A stretch of DNA of 64,000 bases, taken from the NCBI RefSeq assembly GCF_000213175.1, contig NW_009799100.1, positions 2,163,734-2,227,733 on the forward strand, given 5' to 3'. The notes below the pieces were generated by a model that was not told the origin of the DNA, ran no database searches, and saw only the letters and a program-made list of their open reading frames with translations. Position 1 is the first letter of the stretch; every line of letters starts with the position of its first letter. This stretch comes from Neurospora tetrasperma FGSC 2508 (taxonomy: Eukaryota > Ascomycota > Sordariomycetes > Sordariales > Sordariaceae). A program made the position numbers and the translations under genes. Of the stretch, positions 36,295-47,533 are shown piece by piece.

Positions 36295-37580
36295 ATGGCT
36301 GGAAAGAAGGGTCAGGACAATAGCAAGAAGGCGGCCGGCCAGGCGCGCAAGGCCGACGCTGCGGCCCAGAAGGCTGCTGCCGAAGACGCAAAGAAGGCCG
36401 CTGCCGAAGCCGCCGAGTGGGATAAGGGAGCCAAAAGCAACGCTAAGAAGTAAGTTCCAACATGAAGCCTAGTGTTCGGTTCCACGTTACTCTGCCGATT
36501 TTGTTTACCGGTCCGTTCTTTGGCCCTTGTCGTCGGCCTTCCGACGCTACATGAGGAGAGGGGGCTGTATCCTCGCTCAACAGCAGGCTCCGTGCCCCCG
36601 TGCGACATCTCATGCCTCCATATCTCGGCCCCTACATGCCTTCAAAGTCTCGCCTTGTCCATCGAGGCACCCTTGCCCTTGTTCGCCACTCCTTACACAA
36701 ACACTTCCCTCCGTCAGGAACGCGTTCCGACTCGCTATCGGAAGATGTCCGCGGGACCTTTGTGCAACCTTGTGGAGGCGTCGCATTGCATGCCACCATG
36801 ATATGATGCTGGTCAAATGTCTAGCGGGCTTCCGTTTGGCTCACTTATCCAATGTGCACTATCACAGGCCCTTGCGCGACTGCAAAGTCACCTTCGATGC
36901 GCTCTCCCTACAGTACGGGAAAGACACATACGCTGGTTGGGTGGGGAGAGTGGAGGAGTCTGATGGCGACGTGCAAAGCGCGCACATTTGCACAGATGGA
37001 CCATGACATTCGCGACAAAGTTAACCCGAATATTGGTACTGACCACGAGCTATCTTACAGGGAAGTCGAAGCCGCGAAAAAGGCCGAGGCGGCGCGCAAG
37101 AAGGCAGAGAGAGAGGCACTTCTGAAGGAGGAAGAGAAGAATACCCCGGGGCGTACGCAACCCAAGAATGCAAAGACGGCGGTCAGGAAGACAAGGGGTC
37201 TTGACCTGTCACAGCTGGACGATGACGGCAGTGGCCCTCTTGCGACTCTTAACGCATCGGGTATTGACAACGCTCTGGATGCGTTGTCGTTAACCGCATC
37301 TTCAGCCGTTGACAAGATTGACCGGCATCCCGAGAGACGCTTCAAGGCAGCATATGCGGCGTTTGAGGAACGACGACTTGCAGAGATGGAGAAGGACGGC
37401 AGTGGCCAAGGTTTGCGCCTGAACCAGAAGAAGGAGAAGATCAAGAAGGAGTTCGAGAAGCACCCAGACAACCCTTTCAACCAGGTGACTGCGCGCTACG
37501 ACGCCTCCAGGGAAGAGTTGGCCCAACTCAAGGAGCAGGAACGTACCAAGATCGAGGCCCGACTTGGGTCCAGACGTTAA
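36295..37580 (+). CDS. CCDC124/Lso2-family ribosome-associated coiled-coil protein
   Basis: Two exons, 36295-36449 and 37061-37580, give 224 residues. The N-terminal half is a highly charged Lys/Ala/Glu helix starting MAGKKGQDNSKKAAG and continuing across the intron as KEVEAAKKAEAARKKAE, typical of the CCDC124 coiled coil that lies along rRNA and tRNA. The C-terminal part, from about residue 135 on, has RHPERRFKAAYAAFEERR and KKEFEKHPDNPFNQ, the family's HMG-like domain (PF06244). In yeast and humans these proteins bind idle 80S ribosomes and help their recovery; fungal Oxs1 homologues are also linked to stress transcription. The intron is 611 nt, unusually long for this window. Splice phase is consistent and a CTGAC branch point lies near the acceptor. 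Confidence 0.88.
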
Positions 37581-39789
37581 GCTACCGCGCAAGCTCTTGG
37601 GTGCGGACGTATCGTTTCCCCATCCAACGGACACATTGATATCTTCCGGCTCTCGTACGGTTTCTTGCAATGGCTATGGGCAGGAACTCGCGAAGCTGCG
37701 CCGGGTCTTCTCATCTGCTCCCTGTTCAGGCTAAATGGTTTTGCTTGCTGTATACGAAGACACCGCACGGGCTCGAGCACGTCGTATTCACGACAGCATA
37801 CAGACTGGTCGTTATAAGGGTAGTTGTACAGTATCCTCATGAGCAAGGGTGTGCGAGGCGGTAGGGGTATCCACAATGGACTCGGTGGTTCTTTGAAGCG
37901 AGGAAATTGCATAAGGATCTGATGGGGCTCTGGTAGAAAAGCTCCGTACACGGACGGTGTGTATGATAGGATGGTGATGTTACATAGGCCGCCGTTTCAG
38001 GTTGTACTGGTAGATGGTACCTGGGAATTGGAAATGGCATTGTGTACAAAAAAGGGACTTTTTACTTTAGCATGGTATGACGACAGTATTATGGAGCCGT
38101 GGGTTGTGTAAAGTGCGCTGTTGTACGAGGCGGTCAAGGAGAGCGAAAGGGCCCAGATGGCCGGTGGATGGCAAGGCAAAAAGGTTGCCTTCTTTCTGAT
38201 GTGGTGGCCGACTTCGCTGCGTTTCCCTTTCGATGGGTTCCTGTATCGTATGTACAAAGCCGTGACGGAACAACAGCAAGACCAGAAAAGAGTGGTGGGG
38301 TTTCAAGACTACGACAAAATAACAGGCCGGTCGGGTCCTAAGCCGGTGGCTGGCTGGTTGGCCTTGGTTGGATCCGGGGATCTCGCCGAGCTCAGTGTTT
38401 GGGTCTCAACACATGCTGTGGTCTTGGTCGCTGGCAGCTCAAGGTTGACCCAGTCGCCGGAGTGTACCATGATGGAAGTTTGTGATCCAATATCCTTCTA
38501 GCGTGCGGTGCCTGCGCAGCAAAGTGGAGGTGGTGAAGTGTCCCTTGTCCGGCCGTGGTCGGGTGGGTTGCGGTCTGCGAATGCGAAGTCCAGTGACCCA
38601 GTTCCATGCCCAGGAGCCCGGAGAAGGAGGAGCCTCGACCCACTCTGGCGACACGTGGAGCTAGGTAGGCGGAGATTCCGACCTGGCCCTCGGGCCACCC
38701 TCCTGGATGGTAGGCGGGCAAGAACGGGCCCGGGTACTCGGGGATCCACCTATTTCAACGGAGGTCTTCCCTGACGACGACTCCTGAGGCTCCCCTCTTG
38801 TCCACTCGGATCGAAGAAGCCGTCCGTCTAAGACTCCTGTCTAGCCTCGAAGCCATCTAGCGTCGACATTGGGCACTGTCTGTAAGGCACAGTGCTTCCG
38901 TGGATGGGAGTTTAGCGTTCTGTGATTGTTCCTCCAGGGTTTGGTAAAATCATAAGGATGAATGCCAATGCTGTCGTTGTCGTTCATGTCGCCGTACCGG
39001 TGCCGGTCGACCAGTAGCATGGAGCATGGGTACCTAGGTACTACCTTTATGTAGAGACGGGAAGCCCGAAAGCCCGGGCGCCTTGCTGCGCTTGTCGCGT
39101 TCGAAGTCCTTTGGTTGCGAAAGTACTTGGCAAACCCAAATTTTCCCATCTGTTCCTTGGTCTGTTCAGATGCTTTCATGTTTCGTGGTCTAGCCTAGGA
39201 TGGATTTCTGGACAAAGACACGGAAGAAATTCCGCTGCCTATGTCTGAGTGTTGTCGACTCGAACAGTGCCGGCGGGAGATCTCCACAGCTCGCTGAAAG
39301 ACATGACTGCGGCGCTAATGTATGGGAAGTACCCGGCAGTACAGTGTCATATGCGGAATACATTTGCATTATCATCCATAACCCTAACCCCTCTCTTTGC
39401 TTTTCGTGCCTGAGCACCCGCTACAGAGGTAGTATACTACCTAGTGTCTCATTCACCGTCAGGGGCAGACGATCTTTCCATGACCATAGCTCCAACCTCA
39501 CCATCTCGATCGCCTCACAACCGCTCACCTTATCTCTACACTCACGCCACTTTATTCGGCCTGCTCAAAACTTTCTGGAAGGACTCTCCGTTTAATCGTC
39601 TTCTGGTATCTGCAGGGTTTTTCTTGTTTCACAAACCTAGACCTAGAATTCCTCACAAGTCCTTGTCGACGAGAAACCCGCCCCCCCGCATGCTGTGTGT
39701 CCAAATACAGGACAAACATTCTCCGACGAAAAGAACCTCCATCCCGGTCAACATTCCCACCGGGTAACACGGTAACCCCCCCGAGGCCA
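37581..39789. other. Intergenic, no clear gene
   Basis: About 2.2 kb without a supported gene. Frames such as plus 38121-38501 and minus 38498-38749 overlap on both strands and look like chance. Plus-strand frame 39444-39767 is Ser/Pro-rich and directly precedes the E2-like gene; it may be leader or hide a first exon. Confidence 0.45.
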
Positions 39790-41222
39790 ATGACAACATC
39801 CATGCCATTCTCCCGGATGGGCAACCTGCCCGCCGTTAGACGGCAGCATCTCCTTGCCGAGTTGTAGGTGCCATACAGAGCCCCAAGCACAGCACGCAAG
39901 CCACCAGGAAGCTGGGCCTGTTCGTGGAAGCTCATTTAACAGGGTCAGCGGGCTAATGACCACGGCTTCACACAGTGCCGGTCTCAAACAGGCATGTCCA
40001 AATGGCGTCTTCGTCAGTCTCACGCCAGGTGACCCGAATCTGTGGTCGGGCGTGATCTTCGTACGCAAAGGTAATTCCATCGCAATCACTATTGGCAAGC
40101 CCAAGTCGGGCAATCCAATGGAGAGATGGACAGAAGCCAAGCCGCCTTGTTGGTGATATGGAGGGAGGAAGCGAGTGTGTAGAAGTACTGACATCTCATT
40201 GTCTCGGTTCTTTCCGTAGGTCCATACGCCAACGCCGTCCTCCGCTTCCAGGTCTCCTTCCCGGACTCGTATCCGAACCTGCCGCCCCTGGTTACCTTTT
40301 CCACAGACATGTTCCACCCCCTCATCACGCCTCTTACCACGTACATGTACAGCACCGACGTCCAGCATAACGGTACCGTCAGTGCCACCGACGAGGAGCG
40401 CCTCCCCCCCGGAGGCTTCAGTCTACGTCATGGCTTCCCGCACTGGTTTGGTAGGGCCAGTCGGTCCCGTGGGGAGCGTGGTAGTGGCGATCAACGAGGA
40501 AGGCCGCCTGCGTCTCTACAGATGACGCCCCCACCGGACACTCGCAAGGTCCAGACCGGAAACAGATCCGAAGATGGGTCCAAGAATGGCGGAGAGACGG
40601 AAGGGACGCCGGAGTCTACCACCGAAGGCAACGCAGATGCGGCTTCTGACTGCAGCAGGTCAGCCGCCAGGCGGGACGTTTCAACCTACGAGGTTCTCCG
40701 GTACATCCGTAGCACCTTTGATGATGCAAACGTTCTTGACTCAGTCCCACTTGAGGCGGCTGGCAATCCGGGCGCCTGGCATGCGTGGCGCACTCATCGG
40801 CGACAACAGGCTGCCAATGTGACTTCTTCTCCCGCTTCTGTAAAGTCTGATCCGGACTCGAATTTGATCAAAATAGATGAGACCATTACAAGTCCTACAC
40901 CAAGCGGAAATGCGGAGACAAGTTCAGCCACAACGACATCGGCCGCACCAAAGCGTCCTGACGAGTGGAACTGGGACGGTGTTTGGGAAGAGAGGGTCAA
41001 GAGAGGTATCGCGACAAGCTTGTCAGAGCCGGTCTTGTTTGGAAACGCCGGGGCGGCAGATGAAGTGGTTAGTCAACGACGTTGTGTCAATTCTCCTAGC
41101 TTTGAAATCATGGGCTATTACTAACGAGGGTGTATCGACAGATCAATTTCATCAGCATGGAGGAAGCAGATGTCGAAGGAACCAAACAAAACCTCCTTAG
41201 GACCCTTGGTGCTATACCTTAG
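39790..41222 (+). CDS. UBC/E2-fold protein without catalytic cysteine
   Basis: Four exons (39790-39863, 39976-40070, 40220-41067, 41142-41222) give 365 residues. Residues about 16-130 form a UBC fold: RRQHLLAEFAGLKQACPNG, LTPGDPNLWSGVIFVRKGPYA, LRFQVSFPDSYPNLPP and VTFSTDMFHPLI. The place where E2 enzymes have HPN and the active cysteine reads FHPLITPLTTYMYS, with no Cys nearby; the only Cys in the fold is residue 32. It is therefore a predicted inactive E2 variant, comparable in type to AKTIP/FTS. The C-terminal two thirds are Ser/Thr/Pro-rich and disordered, with a conserved-looking TYEVLRYIRSTFDDANVLDS helix and a DEWNWDGVWEERVKRGI motif. The start is uncertain: the frame is open upstream, so an extra 5' exon is possible, and Met5 or Met10 could also serve. 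Confidence 0.8.
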
Positions 41223-41735
41223 TGACTACCACCGAAGGAGTTCCACAGCTCTAGTGCAAGTTCCTGTGTACCTTGCTTCGCGAAAAGTAGCACTTTCCCT
41301 GGGAACCTGCAGGGACTAGAAACTGGTTGAGGAAGCAACTGCGAAATAGGCGTTCCTCCCCTCTTCGCTTTCTTCGAGGAGATGGAACGTGACGATGACA
41401 GCAGATCAGAAGGCCTTGATCAAAACCGCCAAGCGCTGAAACTAAACCCAACTTAACCTAATCCTAATATACCCGGACATCATCAGAGCAGACAGTTCGA
41501 GTGTTATCCAAGTTCGACGTTGGGTGGAAGAACGACGTACATGACTAGCAGTAATCTTTGCAAATACACTTCGGATACATTTTCTCATTACCATACCAAT
41601 TGCAAGCCGTACACACGCCGTCCATTCAGCAAGTTCACCGAACCTGACCGTGTACATTGTTCAGAATCCCACCTCGGTACCGCTTTGCGTCCAACGCTCT
41701 TGCTGACGTGCCTGTCAGCCACGGCTACCGTCGAC
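41223..41735. other. Intergenic between the E2-like gene and the next gene
   Basis: No gene seen. It contains the 3' region of the E2-like gene and the promoter and leader of the gene at 41736. Confidence 0.5.
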
Positions 41736-44700
41736 ATGACCGGATCCTTTCCGCGAAATCACCGAAGTAACCATCGATATGTCCGTTCTGCTGAGGATGA
41801 GGTCGTACCGAAGCCACTGCAGATCGTCAAGCGCTCCGTGAGCTCAAGCACAACAGATAAAAGTTACCAGCCGCCATCGGCCACACGATATGACAGCGCT
41901 GGAAGCTTCAAGTCTGATGCAAGCATGGACAGCATGTCAGAGCCACCAGGGCGGAACACATCCCTCGCTGTACCAAAGACCAGAGAGAATAAGGCAATTG
42001 AGCACGCCTCGTCTTCAACGGCCAACCTTCTAGAAGGGTATGAGCATTGTCAACCAGTGATCACCGTCAATACCTTTCAGTCGAACCGTAAGTGACTTGC
42101 TGCGGACCAAGGCCTCTTCATTGAATCGATATAAGCATACAGAATTCCTTGACGCTTATCTGAAATGGTGCCTCAATGGTCAGACTTGCTAACTGATTAT
42201 AGAACACAATAGAGTTTCCGATCTCGCATTCGAGTTCCACAGAACCAACTCTTGTACAAGTCTGCGTAATCAGCGTCCTCGAATGAGCCCGTCGCCTTGC
42301 AAAACGACCAGAAGCCCAAACTTTCTGCTTCAAAGAGCCAGGCAGCTGATCACAGACCACAAAGACTTGAAAAGCGAGCGCGAAAGGGGCGGCAACAGGA
42401 AAGACGTAATCTTAGCTGCTTGTGCCAACACATCTAGGCCTCAAACTCCGACTCCATTATCTCGAATGGCTTACAATATGGGACGAGAGGAAAGTCAATC
42501 ATCACTACGCCTTCAAAGTTCTCAGAGTGTATTCAATCTGAACGCGCAAAGCCACGGCAATGCTATTGCAAGTTGTAGAGAAGAAAGTTCTCACTCGATA
42601 CTTGAAGCTGGAGGAAAATCACTACGAGGCTGCTCTAGCGCCTCGCACTCGGGCTCGCCTGGTCAGTCTGCGGAAAAGCCATTCATGCTCGTGCCCAAAG
42701 TGATAGTCACTCCGGAAATCAAAGCTCTAGAGAATGGAGTTACATCGCTATAGGCGGCGGTGCAACTTTCAACACAGCTTAGCGATTTCAGCGCACCAAA
42801 TCATCAGTCTAGCATTCCCCCTCAAGCGCGAGATGATTACAATGACAGCCCAGTCTCACCAGGTATGATCGACAGGTCCATTACATGCCAGGCAATGTCT
42901 CGGAGGAATTCGTCCGTGAATTTGAAACGTACTGACCATAGTATCCTTATACGTACAGATGCGTTAGAATACGGTTGTCTCTACAATTTGTCGATTGGAA
43001 TACTTCCTACAGACAACAGCGAGATCATTGAAGTCATAGACGACAAGGCATGCGCAAGGTATACACCCTTCCAGACCCACTCCTAACATTGATCCAATTT
43101 GAATTCCATTAAAAGTCTATTTTGTGTGAATCTGACCTTCAATATAAGGACCACTCTCTATCTTGGCTCGAGGCTACTCCTGCTGGTGCATGTTCGACTA
43201 CTTCCTACTGCCCTTCGATGCAGTAGCAGAAGTAAACGCCACAGGAGACAGAGTTCTGATGATCTCATTGAAGATCTTGAATACCATTTGGGAGGTACCA
43301 AGCTCGATTTCCTACAGGTCCGTATTAGGTACCAGCACTCTGGCTTTTCGCAGAGAACAGGGCTGTTGCGCAACAACATGATGGACGGCATCGTGAGCCA
43401 GGAGACCATGGTAGAGACCACGGCGGTTGCTGCCATTGAAAGAAAAGGTTCATCATCGCTCTGGTCGCCGCGCGACGTGCTACAGCCCAATTCATTATCT
43501 GAAATTATTGCACAGCATTGGGGCGCGGATACAGAAGGTGATGTAATACACCGCATACTCACTTCGCGGTCCTCACCGCCACAGAGAAGGGCAAGGAATT
43601 TCCAGCAAACGTCTCTGCTTGTCCATTCGTATGACACTAGCGGCACAAGTAGTGCATTTTCCATCTCTTCTGGTCAAGATACAAATCCGATCCCAAGAGC
43701 TCAAATACGTTTTGGTATACCAAGACAAGGCCAGAGTGCACTCGCCGTTCGGTCAGCAAAGAGGCCAGCAGCAAGGTTGACTAATGTAAAAGCAACGGAG
43801 TTAAAGAGCGACAATGTTGTCAGACCTTCCGCTCCGCCTACACGTGCAGCGCCTCTCATCCCAATACGGCAGACGAGCCTCAATACCAGGACGCATGCTC
43901 CCAGTTTGTCGGATGCCGAAGGAGGCCGTGGCAGCCAACAACAGGGCACGTTACAGTCTTTCAAGAAAGACTTCTGGTTTTTTCCAGGTGAGGAGTCAGA
44001 TTCGTCGGGAAATGATTCTGTTGCTGCCGAAGCAGACGGTTATTGTGGTCGGGAAGCCAACGTTCATGCGCACGGATCAGTGACTCGCGAAATCCGGACA
44101 GTCGATGAGGCTGTTGTAGGACGCCTTTCCAGAATTGCATCGATCTCTTTTGCTGAAGCCTATAAGGGTGGGGATTACCAATCGCAGCATCTTGAACATG
44201 ATGAGCACGGAATGTTGAGTGATGCGAAAGAGAGAGTGACACCAGTATCAGCACGCTCCTCATACTCTAATCAAACAAACTTGGACTGTTTCCAGTTCAC
44301 GCGCACACCAAGAACCGGTGGAAGTACGGATAGTATAATAAAGAAGAATGAGGGCAACTGTATCAACGCCAGCGGCAGTAGTGACGATAACGGACGCCCG
44401 GAGACGAACGAATCGGTTTACCAAGGTACTGACAGTCTCCGGACTCGCGTATGGCCGTCACGACATTCATACTCTTCATCTCTTGGATCATCACCGGCAA
44501 TTGCAACAGCAGCAACTTCTCGACAGTACAGGCGGAGAGCGAGTGCAAAACAGCCATCGCCCCCTCCTCCACGGCTCTCTATTCCTGGCGCTTCTTCCTC
44601 TCCAGAAGGAGTGTCTAGAACAACAAGCCTAAGCCGAACTTCATCTATGACCACACGCATAGCAAGCCCTGCTGACTTTGACGCCATGGAGTTTGGTCTT

Positions 44701-45177
44701 CTTGACACTGGACGGAGCAGAGCCGGACAAGGGATAAGAGCAACAACAAGATGTGGGAGGGGAGGAGGATATGATGGCCATAGCGACCAAGATCCTCGAG
44801 ACACTGAGTCCTACAGTATGGATGTTGGCTTCACGATGCAGACATTACCGTCGCGGAATAACCGACAGAGTCGAGTAGAAAATGGTTCTGGAGGGTTTCT
44901 CGGCATTGACCGTGTTCGTCAAGTTGCCGGCAGTGTGAATGGACCGAAGAAGCTTCGGGGTAGAGTAGCAGCAGTAACAGCTAGATACGAAAATGGAGGA
45001 GGTGCAGGAGGAAGCCTGAATGACAGGGCAGGTAGCAGTACCGGTAGTTGGAAGCAGAGAGGGGACCAGGGGAAGGGGATGAAAGGAACGGAAAGGGGAG
45101 AAAGAGCGCGTGAAAACAAGGACAAGGAAAAGGAGAAGCAATCGGGACGTTGGGCATGGCCGATATGGTGGTTATGA
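41736..45177 (+). CDS. Large Ser-rich conserved fungal protein interrupted by one in-frame TAG
   Basis: Three exons (41736-42087, 42203-43058, 43116-45177) total 1090 codons in one frame, broken only by TAG at 42751-42753. Both introns have proper sites (CTAAC branch at 42189; 57-nt second intron). The start MTGSFPRNHRSN and a central beta-rich stretch (PKVIVTPEIKALENG, YGCLYNLSIGILPT, LYLGSRLLLLVHVRLLP, SSDDLIEDLEYHLGG) recall, from memory only, the region found in fungal proteins annotated as von Willebrand/RING-type; no vWA or RING domain can be read here. The C-terminal 450 residues are disordered, ending with a basic segment and GRWAWPIWWL. The TAG sits where Trp would fit, and TGG to TAG is a C-to-T change in CpA context on the other strand. 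It may be a recent pseudogene, a sequencing error or an unrecognised intron. Confidence 0.7.
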
Positions 45178-45355
45178 AAAGACAGGTGGGTTTACGTTGA
45201 AGGGAAGCATCCATACGTACATGGTAAAAAGTGAATTCATTCCAAGTGTCTATAAAGGAAACCATGCTCTCTTATGTGTCCGACGGCCATGGCTGTTTTG
45301 CCATCGGTTGTGTTGTTCTCACTGAGGGTGCATGTTCAGGACTCGCTGTTGATGA

Positions 45356-46822
45356 CTACTGCTCCATATCCGGGCTCTGCGGTGCTTGAGCGGACTCTCT
45401 TGTATCAAGTTCTAGCCCGGCGGTTCTAGTGCCCGTGCCCTTTTTCCACAACGGCCTCCCGTCATCATCAAACTCTGCCCACTGGAAGAATGAGCAGGCC
45501 TCTTTGCCCGGCTGATTCCCGGCGTGACACATCCAGAAATACCTGCCCCAATTCTCCCTCTTCTTCTGCACCACCCGCAGAATCGTAGGGATTCCGCAAG
45601 CGCACCGCGGTGTGTACCGCGGGTGGAACTCGGGCCGATAATCACGGTACGTGACGTTGATGCGTCGCTTGCCCGCAATCGGGTGTGGATCGATGGCCTG
45701 CGCTGGCGTCACGCAGTGCTTCCACTCCTCTTGCATGTCGGCGTGCATGACGAGGAGGGAGTTGTGCGGGAGGTGGATGGAGATTTGACCTTGGTTTAGG
45801 GAGTCGAGGTTGGCGTTGGATGTGGTGCTGGAGTTACCGTCTTGGTCCTTATCCTTGGGCAAGATCCTCCGCACCCGAAACTCCCTTGCCACGCCAAGCG
45901 AAAGAGACCCGATGACGGCTCGCGGACCGAGATAAGTCAACTGGTCGCTGTGCCAGCCGACATTCTGTTCCGGGCCATCGTACAAGTTCACAAACGCCGC
46001 ATTGGGCGACCAACGGTCGGGGGACTGGTACCTGAGTTTTTTGCCGCCGTACAGGTGGTGAGTCCGGATGCGTTGCTGGATCTCGTGATTAACGGCGTCC
46101 TGCACCAACGGTCGCACTGTTTCCAGCTGAGGCGTCAGGCGGCGGATATCGGAGAGGCGCGCGCCGTTGTAGAAGTAGGCCGATTTTTGCTCGGCGAGCT
46201 CGTAATCGCTCCCGACAAAGAAGCCGGATGTGTGGGGGCTGGAGACTACGTTATCGAAGAGCTTGAACGTGGCTTTGCCGAAGGTCTTGGCTTCTTCCAA
46301 GAGCTCTACCAAGAGGCTATTGGCGACCGAGGGGGGGAGGAAGTTATGGATGACGGTGCAAGGGGTGTGGGTGCTGATGTCGGAGGGGTCGTAGAGATGG
46401 AGTGTTGCGCCTTTCCGGGAAAGGAGCTTGGGTTTCTTGGGGATAGTACTAGCACCGCCATGGTCGCCATCGCCGGTGGTAGATGGAACGGCGAAAGAGC
46501 GTAAAGAAGCCTGTGAAGTGATACCTGAGGGTTTCTTCTTGGCTATCTGCCTTGCGCCCTGGGTGCTTTTCAAAGCCTCCGTGGTGGCTTCCACGGATCC
46601 ATCGTGGGCGATTAGAAGATCCAGTAATGCATCAGGACCGAAGTCTGGATGCAATGAAGCAAGTATGGCCAGTTTGATATCGGTTGATTCTCCATCGCCG
46701 TCGGGAGTGTTGTCAATGGGATTATACAAGGCGGTGATAGTCTGCTTTACTTGCGTGGTGTCCACGTTTTCCTCCAGCGTCGACTCGGCTTTCCTCTTCC
46801 CCCTCGTTATGAACCCGTCCAT
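45356..46822 (-). CDS. AlkB-type Fe(II)/2-oxoglutarate dioxygenase with CUE and GRF domains
   Basis: A single exon of 488 residues; the first ATG is at 46822 (the two codons upstream start with GTG). Residues about 48-86 look like a CUE ubiquitin-binding helix bundle (LAILASLHPDFGPDALLDLL). The AlkB core spans about 155-400: iron ligands H291 and D293 (GWHSD) and H369, and the 2-oxoglutarate-binding arginines R387 and R393 (RINVTYR). Residues 403-460 form a GRF zinc finger with C407, C409, C432 and C443 (CACG, FWMCH, EACSFFQW, DDGRPLW). ALKBH2/3-type enzymes reverse alkylation of DNA or RNA bases; GRF fingers bind single-stranded nucleic acid. The gene converges on its left neighbour, 178 bp apart, and diverges from PEX7. 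Confidence 0.93.
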   Translation of the reverse strand: MDGFITRGKRKAESTLEENVDTTQVKQTITALYNPIDNTPDGDGESTDIKLAILASLHPDFGPDALLDLLIAHDGSVEATTEALKSTQGARQIAKKKPSGITSQASLRSFAVPSTTGDGDHGGASTIPKKPKLLSRKGATLHLYDPSDISTHTPCTVIHNFLPPSVANSLLVELLEEAKTFGKATFKLFDNVVSSPHTSGFFVGSDYELAEQKSAYFYNGARLSDIRRLTPQLETVRPLVQDAVNHEIQQRIRTHHLYGGKKLRYQSPDRWSPNAAFVNLYDGPEQNVGWHSDQLTYLGPRAVIGSLSLGVAREFRVRRILPKDKDQDGNSSTTSNANLDSLNQGQISIHLPHNSLLVMHADMQEEWKHCVTPAQAIDPHPIAGKRRINVTYRDYRPEFHPRYTPRCACGIPTILRVVQKKRENWGRYFWMCHAGNQPGKEACSFFQWAEFDDDGRPLWKKGTGTRTAGLELDTRESAQAPQSPDMEQ

Positions 46823-47533
46823 TGCCACGGCTTAGAGGAAGGAGTACAAAATCTCGACATGCTGGAGTGTCTGTCACCATGACCGGGTTCACGCTGGTTA
46901 GATGCGCGTGGGATGAAAAATGAACATGGATTTGTAATGTTAGACGCGTCCTTATTGCGAAGAGAAAGGAGGGGACGTGATTGAATGTGGCTAAAGACGC
47001 GCTGTCACGGGGACAGGTCGGTACTTATTTCTAGTGTACACTATATTTTACGTAACCTGGGGCGACGTCATGGGCAGACGCTAACCCTTACAGAGTTAGC
47101 GAGTACATCCATCCATGCTGTGGGGTTGACGCCGTTACGGCCCGGGGCTTCCACGCCCGCGGCAGGGGCAACGTGCCGACCAGATAAGATGCCAGGCGGG
47201 CTTCCGGGGTACCCCACTAGTATGTAGCTGAGCTGACGAGCCGAGGCTTTCCCCACGGCTTTGTCGCTGTTTGGCGTTCCCCAGTTAGTTTCCAACCAGC
47301 TTTCCATCCCGTCACAGTGAGTTCTGCCAACACCTACACCTACACCCCACGCCCGTTCCAAAACCCACCGATACGTCCAAGCCGTCGCCGTCATTTCCAG
47401 GTGCAACGCCTCATCTCACGACCGTCGCTGGCAGATTCATCAGGCTGTGCACCACTCACGTCGGCGAAGAGCTCGCCAACTTATCACAGAGACCTCCTGA
47501 TGGGCAGCACATGACAAGCCCACGTTTCTCAAC
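46823..47533. promoter_or_regulatory. Divergent intergenic promoter region, AlkB gene and PEX7
   Basis: A 711-bp gap between two outward-facing start codons, so it must hold both promoters. A perfect 12-bp palindrome TAGTGTACACTA lies at 47032-47043 near its centre. No TATA box is obvious. Promoter function is inferred from gene orientation. Confidence 0.6.
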
